A DNA stretch of 64,000 bases. Source: Streptococcus sp. S1 (GTDB lineage Bacteria; Bacillota; Bacilli; Lactobacillales; Streptococcaceae). Of this stretch, positions 46,152 to 55,007 are shown piece by piece. The position numbers and the translations under genes are program-made. Within the stretch, counting starts at the first letter, position 1, and each line of letters starts with the position of its first letter. Location: assembly GCF_034137685.1 (NCBI RefSeq), contig NZ_CP139418.1, forward strand, positions 62,001 to 126,000. Reading direction: 5' to 3'. The notes beneath the pieces were generated by a model. It had not been told where the DNA came from, did no database searches, and saw nothing but the letters and a program-made list of their open reading frames with translations.

Positions 46152-48206
46152 CTATTTATCTTTCCGTTTTCCACGCAAGAGCAAAACTAGAGCAAAAACT
46201 GCTAAGAGTGCACCGAGTATGATCAACCCATAAGCCACTACTTCACCCGTTGATGGGAGAATTTTTTTCTTTCCTTCTTTTGGTGTGGTTGGAGTTTCAG
46301 GTTTTTCCGGTGTGCTTGGCGGCGTTGTAGGAGGAGTTGTCGGTGGAGTTGTCGGTGGAGTCGTCGGTGGTGTATGACGATTCGTTACCGTGAAACCATC
46401 AATGTCGCTTGTATAAGCAGCTACTGGATCCTCTGTAATCGTGTAGGCAATCTTCTTACCTTCCTTGTATACGGGTAGATCTGTAAAGCTTGCCTGCCAA
46501 TTATCAGTAGCCGTGATTTCTTTTACAGCCACTTCTTGACTATCTGCAAGGAGACGAACTGTGATTTTTTCAGGATGAAGACCCTCTTTATTGTCTGCAT
46601 CATCCCAGATCTTCTTGACCGCTACTTCTGTAACTTCTGGTGTACGAGTGTTGGTAATATTGGTTCCTTCAATAGTTGTTTCATAGCCTTCAACAGGTTC
46701 TTCTGAAACAGTATAGGCAATGACATTTCCAGCATCATCGACCACATCGAGATTATCAAAATGATAGGCCCAAGTTCCTGTAGCATCTGGTTTCACTTCT
46801 TTAGAAGCGACCTTGACACCATTTGCTCGGAGATTGACTGTGATTTTTGATGGACGCTTGCCATCTTGGTTGTCATTATCATTCCATGTCTTTTGGCCTG
46901 AGACACTTGTCTTTTCTTTTTGGTTCACAAGATCACGAGAAATCGCGAGGTCATTTCCAAAATCATCCTTGCTGATCTTGATAGGTTCTTCAGAGAGAAC
47001 ATAGCCTGTTGGAGCTTGAATTTCTTGAACCGTATAAGCTTGTTTGATCAAACCAGTAATGGTGCCAACACCATTCTCATCAGTTTCGATGGTTCCCACT
47101 TGCTCGCCTGTATCATCTGCTGTCACTGAAAAGATAGCACCTGCAAGCGCTTGACCATTTTCACCTTTTTTGTGAATAGTGAAGGAGTATTTCTCACCAT
47201 TGAAGTCTCCATCAAGGAACTGATACAGAACGTCTGCAACCTTATTTTGCTCCTTGATTTCTTTGGCTGTCATAGTAGCATTGTTTTTGTAGGATGTATT
47301 GATGGCTGGGACCTTGTCCAAATAGACATCATAGCGAATCGTCATCCCTTGTTCTGGAGCTAGATCTCCGATATGAACGGTTAAAGAACGACCATCAGCA
47401 CTGACAACAGGGGAATAATTCTTGGTTACATTTGTAGTATTCCGCAGATGATAGGCACCATCTCCATCACTGATCTTCCAAGTTCCTGTATGGATGTTAA
47501 CAGAATCTACCTTGATTTTGCCATCAGTGAAAGCTAATTTGTCCTTAATATCAATATTATGAAGGGCTGTGTGGCCTTGATTGATATTCAAGGTATAGGT
47601 CAATTTTAATTTATCATATGAATTAGTCCATCCCCATTTGCTAAAGACTTCTGGAGTCGGTGGATACTTGCCTGGATTGACTCCTTTATAATCGATCTTT
47701 CCACCTGAAATAATATCCTTATTAACTTTGAGAGTGAAATCAATCGTTTTTTGTCCTTTGACGACTTGGTGATCCACACGAGCAAAGAAACGCAGTTTCC
47801 CTGTTACATTGGCCATTCTTTCAGGATAATCTGTATAGGTTACTGTGATGATTTTTCTTTGATCATCTACCGTTGCTGTCGCAACTTTTTGACCACTTGG
47901 ATCCAGAAGGTCAATGGTATCTATTTCAAAAACCTTAAAGTCATCTCCAAGTTGGATAACGGTCTGATCCCCAGCTTTTACACGCCCATTCGGTAAAACA
48001 AACTTTGCCTCAACTTGAAAACTATCCCAAACACCGAGTGGATCTGTAATCGCTCCACCAGTTGATTTAGAAATGTTTACAGATGTCACAACATCATTGA
48101 TCGTATCCGCATGGACATTAGTAAGACTATTGGGTTTGGCAAATCCTAAAGCCGCTAGTAAAAATAGGGCAACTGTTGTTACAACAGAATAAAGCCACTT
48201 TTTCAT
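46152..48206 (-). CDS. LPSTG-anchored CNA-type adhesin
   Basis: A 684-residue wall protein. It has a conventional signal peptide (MKKWLYSVVTTVALFLLAAL) and a two-part collagen-binding-like domain (about residues 35-320: TGGAITDPLGVWDSFQVEAK; VDHQVVKGQKTIDFTLKVNK). A SpaA-type domain follows (about 343-430: YSFTIHKKGENGQALAGAIF; AYTVQEIQAPTGYVL). Two CNA_B domains come next (about 435-530 and 530-620; SGQKTWNDNDNQDGKRPSKI and VKKIWDDADNKEGLHPEKIT), then a TTPP stalk and LPSTG near 650. The VxxxKxW starts are typical of isopeptide-stabilised B domains. Extracellular-matrix binding is likely; the ligand is not proven. Confidence 0.92.
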   Translation of the reverse strand: MKKWLYSVVTTVALFLLAALGFAKPNSLTNVHADTINDVVTSVNISKSTGGAITDPLGVWDSFQVEAKFVLPNGRVKAGDQTVIQLGDDFKVFEIDTIDLLDPSGQKVATATVDDQRKIITVTYTDYPERMANVTGKLRFFARVDHQVVKGQKTIDFTLKVNKDIISGGKIDYKGVNPGKYPPTPEVFSKWGWTNSYDKLKLTYTLNINQGHTALHNIDIKDKLAFTDGKIKVDSVNIHTGTWKISDGDGAYHLRNTTNVTKNYSPVVSADGRSLTVHIGDLAPEQGMTIRYDVYLDKVPAINTSYKNNATMTAKEIKEQNKVADVLYQFLDGDFNGEKYSFTIHKKGENGQALAGAIFSVTADDTGEQVGTIETDENGVGTITGLIKQAYTVQEIQAPTGYVLSEEPIKISKDDFGNDLAISRDLVNQKEKTSVSGQKTWNDNDNQDGKRPSKITVNLRANGVKVASKEVKPDATGTWAYHFDNLDVVDDAGNVIAYTVSEEPVEGYETTIEGTNITNTRTPEVTEVAVKKIWDDADNKEGLHPEKITVRLLADSQEVAVKEITATDNWQASFTDLPVYKEGKKIAYTITEDPVAAYTSDIDGFTVTNRHTPPTTPPTTPPTTPPTTPPSTPEKPETPTTPKEGKKKILPSTGEVVAYGLIILGALLAVFALVLLLRGKRKDK

Positions 48207-48275
48207 AAACGATTTTTCTCCTTTTTCTGCGTTTACTAGATAAAGTACGCGAGCGAAAAAATTATCACTACATAT

Positions 48276-48289
48276 TGTGAATTTTCACA
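48276..48289. promoter_or_regulatory. Dyad upstream of the CNA-type adhesin
   Basis: TGTGAATTTTCACA, a perfect palindrome, lies about 70 bases before the start codon, close to a possible GATAAT -10. It could be an operator. A second near-palindrome (AATTTGCTT...AAGCAAATT) lies further out, around 48315-48341. Confidence 0.45.
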
Positions 48290-48383
48290 CAACCCATCTT
48301 TTTTCATTATAAACAATTTGCTTTGATATCACAAGCAAATTAATTCTTTTTTGTCTTTTCAGTTCATTTTCTTGATACAAATA

Positions 48384-48419
48384 AAAAATAGCAGCCTGTA
48401 AGAATCAGACCGCTTTTTT
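48384..48419 (-). terminator. Terminator of the MFS-rsuA transcript
   Basis: Minus-strand stem AGCGGTCTG / CAGGCTGCT followed by ATTTTTTATTTG. Confidence 0.72.
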
Positions 48420-48422
48420 TGC

Positions 48423-49151
48423 TTATAAGGGAACTCCGAATACCTCTAGGGACTTGAGTTCAGAAGGATGGAGCCTCCTCCATTCTCCCAATTGAAGAGT
48501 TGGATCTAGCGTTAGAGGTCCCATAGAAATCCGCTCTAAATCCACCACTTCCTTGCCACAAGCAGCAACCATGCGCTTGACCTGATGGAATTTTCCTTCT
48601 GCGATTTCAATTTCGACATAGGAGCTATCGTTTGCCTCATTTACCTCTAAGATCTGTAATCTCGCAGGCAAAGTCGTGAAGTCTTTGAGGGCAATGCCTG
48701 CTTCAAAACGGGCCACATCTGCCTCATCCATGATCCCAGCCACCTGGGCACGGTAGATCTTCGACACATGCTTCTTCGGCGAAAGCATGGCATGAGCGAG
48801 CTTGCCATTATTGGTCAAAAGGAGTAAGCCATGGGTATCGATATCTAGACGCCCGACAGGAAAGACTTCCTTGTGACGGGCTGTCTCATCCAATAGATCT
48901 AACACCGTTTGGTGGTGGTCATCTTCAGTCGCTGAGATAACCCCAGCTGGTTTATTAAGCAGATAATACACAAAGGTTTCATGGACCAGGTTTTCTCCCA
49001 TAAAGGTCACCTGATCCTTGTCTGGATCAATCTGTAGCTTCCCTGCTGTCTCTTTTTTTCCATTCACTACGATTTTCTTTTGCTTGAGAAGCTGCTTGAC
49101 CTCGGTCCTACTCCCCACGCCACAATCCACTAAAAATTTATCTAGACGCAT
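48423..49151 (-). CDS. rsuA: 16S rRNA pseudouridine synthase, RsuA/RluB family
   Basis: A 242-residue protein with an N-terminal S4 RNA-binding domain (MRLDKFLVDCGVGSRTEVKQ) and the catalytic aspartate in GRLDIDTHGLLLLTNNGKL. The ATG (49149-49151) starts two bases after the MFS gene stop with GGGAAG upstream, so I reject the longer in-frame start. RsuA-type specificity for 16S rRNA is the common assignment for this length; RluB-type is possible. Confidence 0.88.
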   Translation of the reverse strand: MRLDKFLVDCGVGSRTEVKQLLKQKKIVVNGKKETAGKLQIDPDKDQVTFMGENLVHETFVYYLLNKPAGVISATEDDHHQTVLDLLDETARHKEVFPVGRLDIDTHGLLLLTNNGKLAHAMLSPKKHVSKIYRAQVAGIMDEADVARFEAGIALKDFTTLPARLQILEVNEANDSSYVEIEIAEGKFHQVKRMVAACGKEVVDLERISMGPLTLDPTLQLGEWRRLHPSELKSLEVFGVPL

Positions 49152-49153
49152 GA

Positions 49154-50305
49154 TTACTTCCCGCTCTTTCGCACAATCCAAAGGCCAAAAAAGGAAATCA
49201 GGATCATGAGGATACCAGAAAATCCAAAAATGAAGGCTGGAGCAGATGAGATCATCCCTAATAGACTAAGGACAAAGGTCGTTGCGATCGAACCTGTACT
49301 ACATCCCAAAACCGCCATGGACGTTGCCTGGCTCAAGACCCCTGCTGGCATCTTATCTGATAAGACATTGTAAACCGTTGTCAAGGCTACACTGTAGGCG
49401 AAGCCAGAAGCGATGGTTACAAGGGCAAGAATCAACAGATTTGGAGAGACGCCGATCAACAGTTGGCCCATACCAAAAGCTACACCCGAAACCAATAATA
49501 AACGATCGCGGAAGAGCTGGGTCAAGGGCGAGAAGGCCAAACCTGCCAAGATCCCAACAAATTGCATGGCTGCTAAAATAATCCCAGCAGTTTGGGCAGT
49601 ACCATGCCCTACTTGCTCGACCACACTTGGAATCCGAACGGTGATCATGACATTGGACAAGACGATCGCTGCCGCAACAACTGCTAAGCCGAGCGCTGTC
49701 CGCCATTGTCCCCCCGTCATCTTCAAATCCTTGTGTTTTTCCTCCACTGCTTCCGTTGTAGATCCATATGGCACAAATAAGAGATACAAAAGTAAGATTG
49801 GAATACTGATACCGTAGACGAGAAAGGCAGCCTGCCAGCCAAAGCGAATCAAGAGACTCACTCCAAAGGTCAAAACAGCTGTCCCAACAACCTCTGCAGA
49901 ACCCCGAATGCCAAGGGTTTGGACACGTTCTTTTCCTTTATAGCGCTCACTGATAATGGCAATGGCAGAAACATTGAGCAAGCCAACCGCCATCCCGAAA
50001 ATAATCCGAGACAAAAAGACAACTGGATAGGCTGGACTGATTAAGGGAATAAAGCCACATAGAGCGTAAGCGACTAGGCCTGTCACAATCATCTGACGCT
50101 CTGAAAATAGGCGCCCAATCCATTTATTGAAGATGAGTGAAACCATGATCCCTGCAGAAGGAAGCGAGACCAAGAGCTCAATCATGCTGTGAGGAATTCC
50201 CTTATAATAGGCAAACATGGCCGACTGCGCACTCGAAATCGAAAACGAGGTCGTCAAAATAAATGAAAGCGCGAGAATACTCACTTTCTCCATGATTCTT
50301 TTCAT
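49154..50305 (-). CDS. MFS transporter, copy 1
   Basis: A 383-residue major facilitator with about 12 TM helices. The loop 2-3 signature is in NKWIGRLFSERQMIVTG. FLSRIIFGMAVGLLNVSAIAI and ISERYKGKERVQTLGIRGSA EVVG are shared with the copy at 50412-51575, so they are tandem paralogues. Substrate unknown. It is followed by rsuA after a two-base gap and reads away from the Crp/Fnr-like gene. Confidence 0.85.
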   Translation of the reverse strand: MKRIMEKVSILALSFILTTSFSISSAQSAMFAYYKGIPHSMIELLVSLPSAGIMVSLIFNKWIGRLFSERQMIVTGLVAYALCGFIPLISPAYPVVFLSRIIFGMAVGLLNVSAIAIISERYKGKERVQTLGIRGSAEVVGTAVLTFGVSLLIRFGWQAAFLVYGISIPILLLYLLFVPYGSTTEAVEEKHKDLKMTGGQWRTALGLAVVAAAIVLSNVMITVRIPSVVEQVGHGTAQTAGIILAAMQFVGILAGLAFSPLTQLFRDRLLLVSGVAFGMGQLLIGVSPNLLILALVTIASGFAYSVALTTVYNVLSDKMPAGVLSQATSMAVLGCSTGSIATTFVLSLLGMISSAPAFIFGFSGILMILISFFGLWIVRKSGK

Positions 50306-50411
50306 TATTTTTTCCTTTAAACTATTCTTTTTTTCACACTCCTCCTATGATAACACGAGCTAGTGACAGGACGCAATAGATTGAATTAAAAAAACGAAAT
50401 GATTTTTTAAT

Positions 50412-51575
50412 TCATTTCGTTCGTGCTAGTAATTGTGAGGCGAAGACTCCTGTTAGGAGCATCAAAGCACCAATCAAGACAAAGAGCAGATGATTGGAAG
50501 GAGCTAGTGGCGTCACCAACTGGATGAAGAAAGAAGAGAGGGCTGATCCGAGATTGCAGCCAATCAAGACAAGCGAGGTCGCAAGATTCAGGAGATTAGT
50601 CGGAATTTTTTCAGATAAGTGATAGAAGATACTGGTTACTCCTGTACTGTAGGTAAATCCGGCCAAGAGGGTTCCTAGAACCAGGCTCCACAGCTGTCCA
50701 GACAAGCCAATCAAGGCTAACGCTAGACTGAAACCAAAGCACATGATCATGAGCAAGTTCTTTTTGAAAACATGTGTCAAACTAGCAAATCCCACTCCCG
50801 CTACAATCCCTGTCAATTGCATAAGACTTAGGACTGTTCCAGCTGTTGTCGCCGTTCCCATACGAGCGTCAACAATGATATCCGGCACGCGCAGGCTAAT
50901 GATGGAATTGAAACAAATGATGATACCAGCAATCACGGCTAGCATCAGACTAAAACGCCATTGAGGGGCGCGAAGGCGTGCGGAACCTTTCTTTTTCTCT
51001 TTCAAGCTAGCCTGTTTTTTCTCCTTAGGATAGGGGACAAAAAGGATATAGAGGAGTAAAATCAAGTAACCACCTCCATATACGGCAAAGATCGCTGGCC
51101 AGCCTAGGGGTAAGAGTTGTCCAACAATAAAGGTCAAGATGGCAGATCCCACCACTTCAGCAGACCCCCGATAGCCCAGCATCCGGGTCTTGTCATTGCC
51201 TGAGTAGCGCTCACTGATAATTGAAATAGCCTTGGCATTGATCATTCCTGTCCCCAAACCAAAGAGAAAACGACTCAGAAAGATGAGAGGATAGTCCTGC
51301 ACGACCAAAGGCAAAAGCCCGCTAGTTGAAAAGAGCAAGAGCCCTGCGACAATCATCTGGCGCTCACTCATCCACCGCTCGATCAGGCTATTTAAAAAGA
51401 GCATGGCCACTACCGCAAAGGCCGGCAGGGAAACCAAGAGTTCCACCTGGCCTGCTGAATATCCTAAGTGGCTAAAATAGGCCTTCATAGCTGGCAAACC
51501 GGCTGTAATTGAAAAGGATGAAATCAGCATAAGCGACAAGCTCAAGAGACTGATTCTTTCCATTGTTTTTTTCAT
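50412..51575 (-). CDS. MFS transporter, copy 2
   Basis: A 387-residue paralogue of the 49154-50305 product (ELLVSLPAFAVVAMLFLNSL; ISERYSGNDKTRMLGYRGSA EVVGSA). Divergently transcribed from the Crp/Fnr-like regulator with a 145-base intergenic region, a layout typical of a regulator controlling its neighbour. The substrate cannot be inferred from the sequence. Confidence 0.86.
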   Translation of the reverse strand: MKKTMERISLLSLSLMLISSFSITAGLPAMKAYFSHLGYSAGQVELLVSLPAFAVVAMLFLNSLIERWMSERQMIVAGLLLFSTSGLLPLVVQDYPLIFLSRFLFGLGTGMINAKAISIISERYSGNDKTRMLGYRGSAEVVGSAILTFIVGQLLPLGWPAIFAVYGGGYLILLLYILFVPYPKEKKQASLKEKKKGSARLRAPQWRFSLMLAVIAGIIICFNSIISLRVPDIIVDARMGTATTAGTVLSLMQLTGIVAGVGFASLTHVFKKNLLMIMCFGFSLALALIGLSGQLWSLVLGTLLAGFTYSTGVTSIFYHLSEKIPTNLLNLATSLVLIGCNLGSALSSFFIQLVTPLAPSNHLLFVLIGALMLLTGVFASQLLARTK

Positions 51576-51664
51576 TTTTTTATTTCCTACACTTTACTGG
51601 TAACATTTGACTTTACTAGTTTTTTTAGAAAAGATTCAAACTAGAATTTTCAATAGAATCCTAG

Positions 51665-51670
51665 TATAAT
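51665..51670 (+). promoter_or_regulatory. -10 box of the Crp/Fnr-like gene
   Basis: TATAAT at 51665-51670; no good -35 is visible, which would fit an activator-dependent promoter. Confidence 0.55.
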
Positions 51671-51685
51671 CAATTTAGAAAGAGA

Positions 51686-51709
51686 AAAATAGGACATTTG
51701 TCCTATTTT
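51686..51709. promoter_or_regulatory. 24-base perfect palindrome just before the Crp/Fnr-like gene
   Basis: AAAATAGGACA-tt-TGTCCTATTTT lies between the -10 box and AGGAGG. It could be a binding site for the regulator or an mRNA hairpin next to the ribosome site. Confidence 0.8.
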
Positions 51710-51720
51710 AGGAGGTTGAG

Positions 51721-52407
51721 ATGAAAAAAATTTCCCCATCTACAAGACTCAAGGAAATCATCACAGACTACCAATTGGATCAGATATTTCCAGGCGACTG
51801 TCTTAGTCAGCTGGACCTCGTTCTCTATCAGGCTGGAGAGTATATCTGCCGCCAAGGATCTGAACAAGATGTCATTCCTTATTTTCTCAAGGGCCGGCTC
51901 AAGATTATCCACAGTCTTGAGAATGGCAGCGACACCATCCTTGAAATCCAAGAAAAACCTGGACTCTTAGGAGAGATTGAGCTCCTGCTCGATCGGGTCT
52001 GTATCACATCGGTCATTGCAGACCAAGACTCGCTAGTCGTTCAGCTCCCAGCCCAGCACTTTAAGAAGCGCCTCCTACTTGATCCAACCTTTTTGCGCTC
52101 TACGGCCAAGACCTTAGCTGAGAAATTGCACCAGATCAACTATTTAGCTCCTGCTAACTTTCATTATTCGGTCAAGGAACGCCTCGCTACGCATTTTCTG
52201 GAACATTGCGATGAAAATGGGACCCTCAAGCCCAAGATGAATCAGCTGGCTCTGCGTTTTGGGATCAGCTACCGCCACCTTAGCCGCGTCATCAAGCAGA
52301 TGATCGAAGAGGGCTTAGTCCAAAGAGAAGGACGGATCTATACGATTTTAGATGCAAAAAGGATGAATGATTTGTCCATTAAACATGCGGAAACCGTCGA
52401 CAGATAA
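51721..52407 (+). CDS. Crp/Fnr-family transcriptional regulator (YeiL-like)
   Basis: A 228-residue regulator with an N-terminal cyclic-nucleotide-binding-like fold (YQAGEYICRQGSEQDVIPYF LKGRLK) and a C-terminal winged helix (MNQLALRFGISYRHLSRVIK). The order resembles YeiL. It contains two cysteines near the N-terminus (GDCLSQ and YICRQG) and a third in VCITSV. A 24-base palindrome sits just in front of the ribosome site. It probably controls itself and the divergent MFS genes; this is inferred from position. Confidence 0.86.
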   Translation: MKKISPSTRLKEIITDYQLDQIFPGDCLSQLDLVLYQAGEYICRQGSEQDVIPYFLKGRLKIIHSLENGSDTILEIQEKPGLLGEIELLLDRVCITSVIADQDSLVVQLPAQHFKKRLLLDPTFLRSTAKTLAEKLHQINYLAPANFHYSVKERLATHFLEHCDENGTLKPKMNQLALRFGISYRHLSRVIKQMIEEGLVQREGRIYTILDAKRMNDLSIKHAETVDR

Positions 52408-52408
52408 C

Positions 52409-52437
52409 TTTAATTTTAGGCTCTTTTGTGTTATCAT
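52409..52437 (+). promoter_or_regulatory. Probable def promoter
   Basis: TTTAAT (52409-52414), 17-base spacer, TATCAT (52432-52437) with TGT in front. Confidence 0.55.
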
Positions 52438-52467
52438 GGAGGGTAGAAAGAAAGTGAGAGTAAAACG

Positions 52468-53082
52468 ATGAAAGCAATTGAAAAAGTTACAAGAGCGTCC
52501 CATTTGATTGATATGGATGACATTATCCGCGAAGGAAATCCAACACTTCGAGCTGTTGCAGAAGACGTGACCTTCCCTTTGTCTGATCAGGAAATTATCC
52601 TGGGTGAAAAAATGATGCAATTCTTGCACCATTCTCAAGACCCTGTTATGGCTGAAAAACTTGGCCTCCGTGGAGGAGTGGGACTCGCTGCCCCTCAGCT
52701 GGATATCTCTAAACGAATCATCGCTGTTTTGGTTCCCAATCCAGAAGATGCCGATGGCAACCCACCAAAAGAAGCCTATAGCCTTCAAGAAGTCATGTAC
52801 AATCCAAAGGTTGTCGCCCATTCTGTGCAAGACGCGGCTCTTGGCGACGGGGAAGGCTGTCTCTCTGTAGACCGCAACGTCCCAGGCTATGTGGTTCGCC
52901 ATGCCCGCGTGACTGTTGAGTATTTCACAAAAGATGGGGAAAAGAAACGCATCAAACTCAAAGGCTACAACTCCATCGTCGTTCAACATGAAATCGACCA
53001 CACCAACGGCATCGTGTTCTATGACCGCATCAACCCAAACAACCCATTTGAAATCAAAGAAGGACTTTTGATATTAGAATAG
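52468..53082 (+). CDS. def: Peptide deformylase
   Basis: A 204-residue type 2 (Gram-positive) deformylase that removes the N-formyl group from new proteins. All three motifs are present: [13 protein letters not shown] and HEIDH, which supply the metal ligands and catalytic Glu. The length and the start [20 protein letters not shown] match streptococcal Def. The ribosome site is weak (GTGAGAG). Confidence 0.97.
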   Translation: MKAIEKVTRASHLIDMDDIIREGNPTLRAVAEDVTFPLSDQEIILGEKMMQFLHHSQDPVMAEKLGLRGGVGLAAPQLDISKRIIAVLVPNPEDADGNPPKEAYSLQEVMYNPKVVAHSVQDAALGDGEGCLSVDRNVPGYVVRHARVTVEYFTKDGEKKRIKLKGYNSIVVQHEIDHTNGIVFYDRINPNNPFEIKEGLLILE

Positions 53083-53092
53083 CGTAACTGAC

Positions 53093-53138
53093 AAAAAAGT
53101 AAGGTAGTAGTGATGATTCACTACTACCTTACTTTTTT
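53093..53138. terminator. Bidirectional terminator between def and pepS
   Basis: AAAAAAGTAAGGTAGTAGTG / CACTACTACCTTACTTTTTT, a perfect 21-base stem with T run. Confidence 0.92.
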
Positions 53139-53288
53139 TACGAGACTACGTCTACCGATTTCTGTCTCTCGGCGCAGTGGTTGATTGGAACTACTCCTTC
53201 CTACGGTACTCGTACTTCCTAATCAACTGTGCGGGGGCAGGACTACGAAATCGAGACTGCGTCTACCGATTTCTGTCCTGCTCCCTAT
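53139..53288. repeat. Repeat family R1, copy C
   Basis: GCAGTGGTTGATTGGAA (53174-53190) faces TTCCTAATCAACTGTGC (53216-53232). Around it the words GTCTACCGATTTCTGTC appear twice and ACGAAATCG once, as in the copy at 7890-8080. It reaches the last codons of pepS. Confidence 0.68.
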
Positions 53289-54526
53289 ATTGCCCAATCT
53301 CCGTTACGGAAGACCGGGACGCGGGTGCCGTCTTCTCGGATGCCGTCGATATCCATTTGGCTTGAACCGATCATGAAGTCGACGTGGACGTCTGAGCGGT
53401 TAAGGCCGGCTGCTTCGAGTTCTTCTTCTGTGAACTCTGCACCACCTTCTACGCTGGTTGCATAGGCTGCTCCGATGGCCAAGTGGTTAGAGGCATTTTC
53501 ATCAAAGAGAGTGTTAAAGAAGGTAATGCCTGATTGGGAAATTGGGCTTGGGTCTGGGACGAGGGCACATTCACCCAAGGCACGCGCTCCCTTGTTTTTG
53601 AAGACCAAATCTTTCATGACTTGATCGCCTTTTTCAGCTGTGATATCCACAATTTCTCCATTTTCAAAGGTCACTTTGATGCCTTCGATGATGTTCCCAT
53701 TGTAGCTAAGCGGTTTTGTAGACGTTACATATCCTTCTGCACGACGGAAGTCAGGAGCTGTGAAGACCTCTTCTGTCGGCATGTTTGGCAAGAAGCCTTC
53801 GCCCTGGGCATTGATAGCCCCCGCAGATTCCCAGACGTGGTTCTTCGGCAAGCCAAGAGTCAAATCTGTTCCTGGTGCTGTGTAGTGAAGGGCTGAGAAT
53901 TGTTCCTTATTAAGTGTATCTGCCTTGCTCTTGAGAATAGCTGCATGCTCTTCCCAAGCCTTAACTGGATCTTCCTCGTACACCCGGCAGGTCTTGAAGA
54001 TTTGATCCCACAGGAGATCCACTGCTTCTTCATCACTAGCCGCATTTGGAAAGACCTTTTTCGCCCATTCTAAACCCGCTGCAGCAGCAACGGTCCAGCT
54101 GACCTTGTTAGATTGAGTAGCGATGCGCATTGGTTTCATGGCCATGCCCAAAGCCTTAGCAGAAGCAGAAAGCTTCTCTGCCTCGACACCGTTTAAAACA
54201 CCTGGATCAGATGAACGCACACCTAAGCGACTAGCCTTGTGTTCCAAGAGGTAGTTCATCTCTGCAATCTTGTAGTCAGGCACATTGTCCAAGCGATCCA
54301 TCGGTGCATGGAGGAATTTTTCACGGGTAGTAAAATCATCTGCCCATTGGACAATCACTTCATGTGCCCCCAAGGCATAGGCTTCCTTCACAATCAAGTG
54401 GGCCAATTCTCTTTGCTCCACATCGATGTTCAAAGCCAAGGTATGGCCAGGTTGCACGTTGATACCGTTCGCCACTAACAATTTAGCGTATTTTTCGAGA
54501 TTTTCTTTAAAATTTGGTAAAACCAT
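53285..54526 (-). CDS. pepS: Aminopeptidase PepS (M29 family)
   Basis: A 413-residue M29 metallo-aminopeptidase. The N-terminus is MVLPNFKENLEKYAKLLVAN and metal-site regions lie in FRRAEGYVTSTKPLSYNG, GARALGECALVPDPSPISQSG and SNHLAIGAAYATSVEGG. The ATG at 54524-54526 follows GAAGGAGAATGCA; a longer in-frame start has no site. A TGGTATACT extended -10 lies about 30 bases upstream. Confidence 0.95.
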   Translation of the reverse strand: MVLPNFKENLEKYAKLLVANGINVQPGHTLALNIDVEQRELAHLIVKEAYALGAHEVIVQWADDFTTREKFLHAPMDRLDNVPDYKIAEMNYLLEHKASRLGVRSSDPGVLNGVEAEKLSASAKALGMAMKPMRIATQSNKVSWTVAAAAGLEWAKKVFPNAASDEEAVDLLWDQIFKTCRVYEEDPVKAWEEHAAILKSKADTLNKEQFSALHYTAPGTDLTLGLPKNHVWESAGAINAQGEGFLPNMPTEEVFTAPDFRRAEGYVTSTKPLSYNGNIIEGIKVTFENGEIVDITAEKGDQVMKDLVFKNKGARALGECALVPDPSPISQSGITFFNTLFDENASNHLAIGAAYATSVEGGAEFTEEELEAAGLNRSDVHVDFMIGSSQMDIDGIREDGTRVPVFRNGDWAI

Positions 54527-54704
54527 TGCATTCTCCTTCATAAGTGAATAATCTTCTCCTAGTATACCATAAGTCCATGTAGAATTCTTTTTGAACGTAA
54601 ACAACCTTTTTTAATATAAAATAGGTTAAGTGATTCTGAAAAGAAATAAAAATAAGTTCTTTTTAGAACGAATCAAGAAATACCGAAACTTTCTGCTGTG
54701 AGAA

Positions 54705-54736
54705 AAGTGCCTGAAACTTAATAGTTTCAGGCACTC
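54705..54736 (-). terminator. Terminator of the beta-helix/AAA+ gene
   Basis: AGTGCCTGAAACT / AGTTTCAGGCACT perfect stem followed by TTTTC on the minus strand. Confidence 0.82.
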
Positions 54737-54747
54737 GGAATTATTGA

Positions 54748-54812
54748 GAGTAAAACAGTTTGGGAAACTGTTTTAGCCTGAGCCCAAAAATTGAAAAGCG
54801 AAGGGGCTCAAA
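54748..54812. repeat. Repeat family R3, second copy
   Basis: GAGTAAAACAGTTTGGGAAA CTGTTTTAGCCTGAGCCC then GAAAAGCGAAGGGGCTC. It matches the insertion in the transposase at 26912-26963. Two hairpins are visible: AAACAGT/ACTGTTT and GAGCCC/GGGCTC. Confidence 0.72.
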
Positions 54813-54817
54813 ACAAA

Positions 54818-54923
54818 TTGAACACGGGCTGCGGATGGTGTCAAAAAGATAAGATCTCCTAGAATCAAAAGATTCTGCGTCAAACTTCCTATTTTGACTT
54901 TATCCGCAGACGCCCTTTGTATC
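54818..54923 (-). repeat. Repeat family R2, copy ii (inverted)
   Basis: In minus orientation: GATACAAAGGGCGT ... AAAATAGGAAGTTTGACGC, hairpin AGAATC/GATTCT, TAGGAGATCTTATCTTTTT ... GCCCGTGTTCAA. The flanks match 38987-39093; the hairpin sequence differs. Confidence 0.72.
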
Positions 54924-55007
54924 TTGATTTAGTCATGGAACTTCGTAGAAGTTCGCTGATGTCCGTACTCACCTAAGGAAAGTTTCTAAGAAGACTTTGT
55001 CTTCAAC

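Larger units (their letters stand above)
54527..55007. other. Spacer with pepS promoter, terminator and composite repeat
   Basis: It holds the pepS promoter (about 54560), the terminator of the AAA+ gene (54705-54736) and repeats R3 (54748-54812) and R2 (54818-54923). No gene is seen. Confidence 0.65.

Noticed and set aside
52348-53001. 217-codon minus-strand frame opposite the regulator end and def
   Set aside because: It lies antisense to def, whose motifs [13 protein letters not shown] and HEIDH prove the coding strand.
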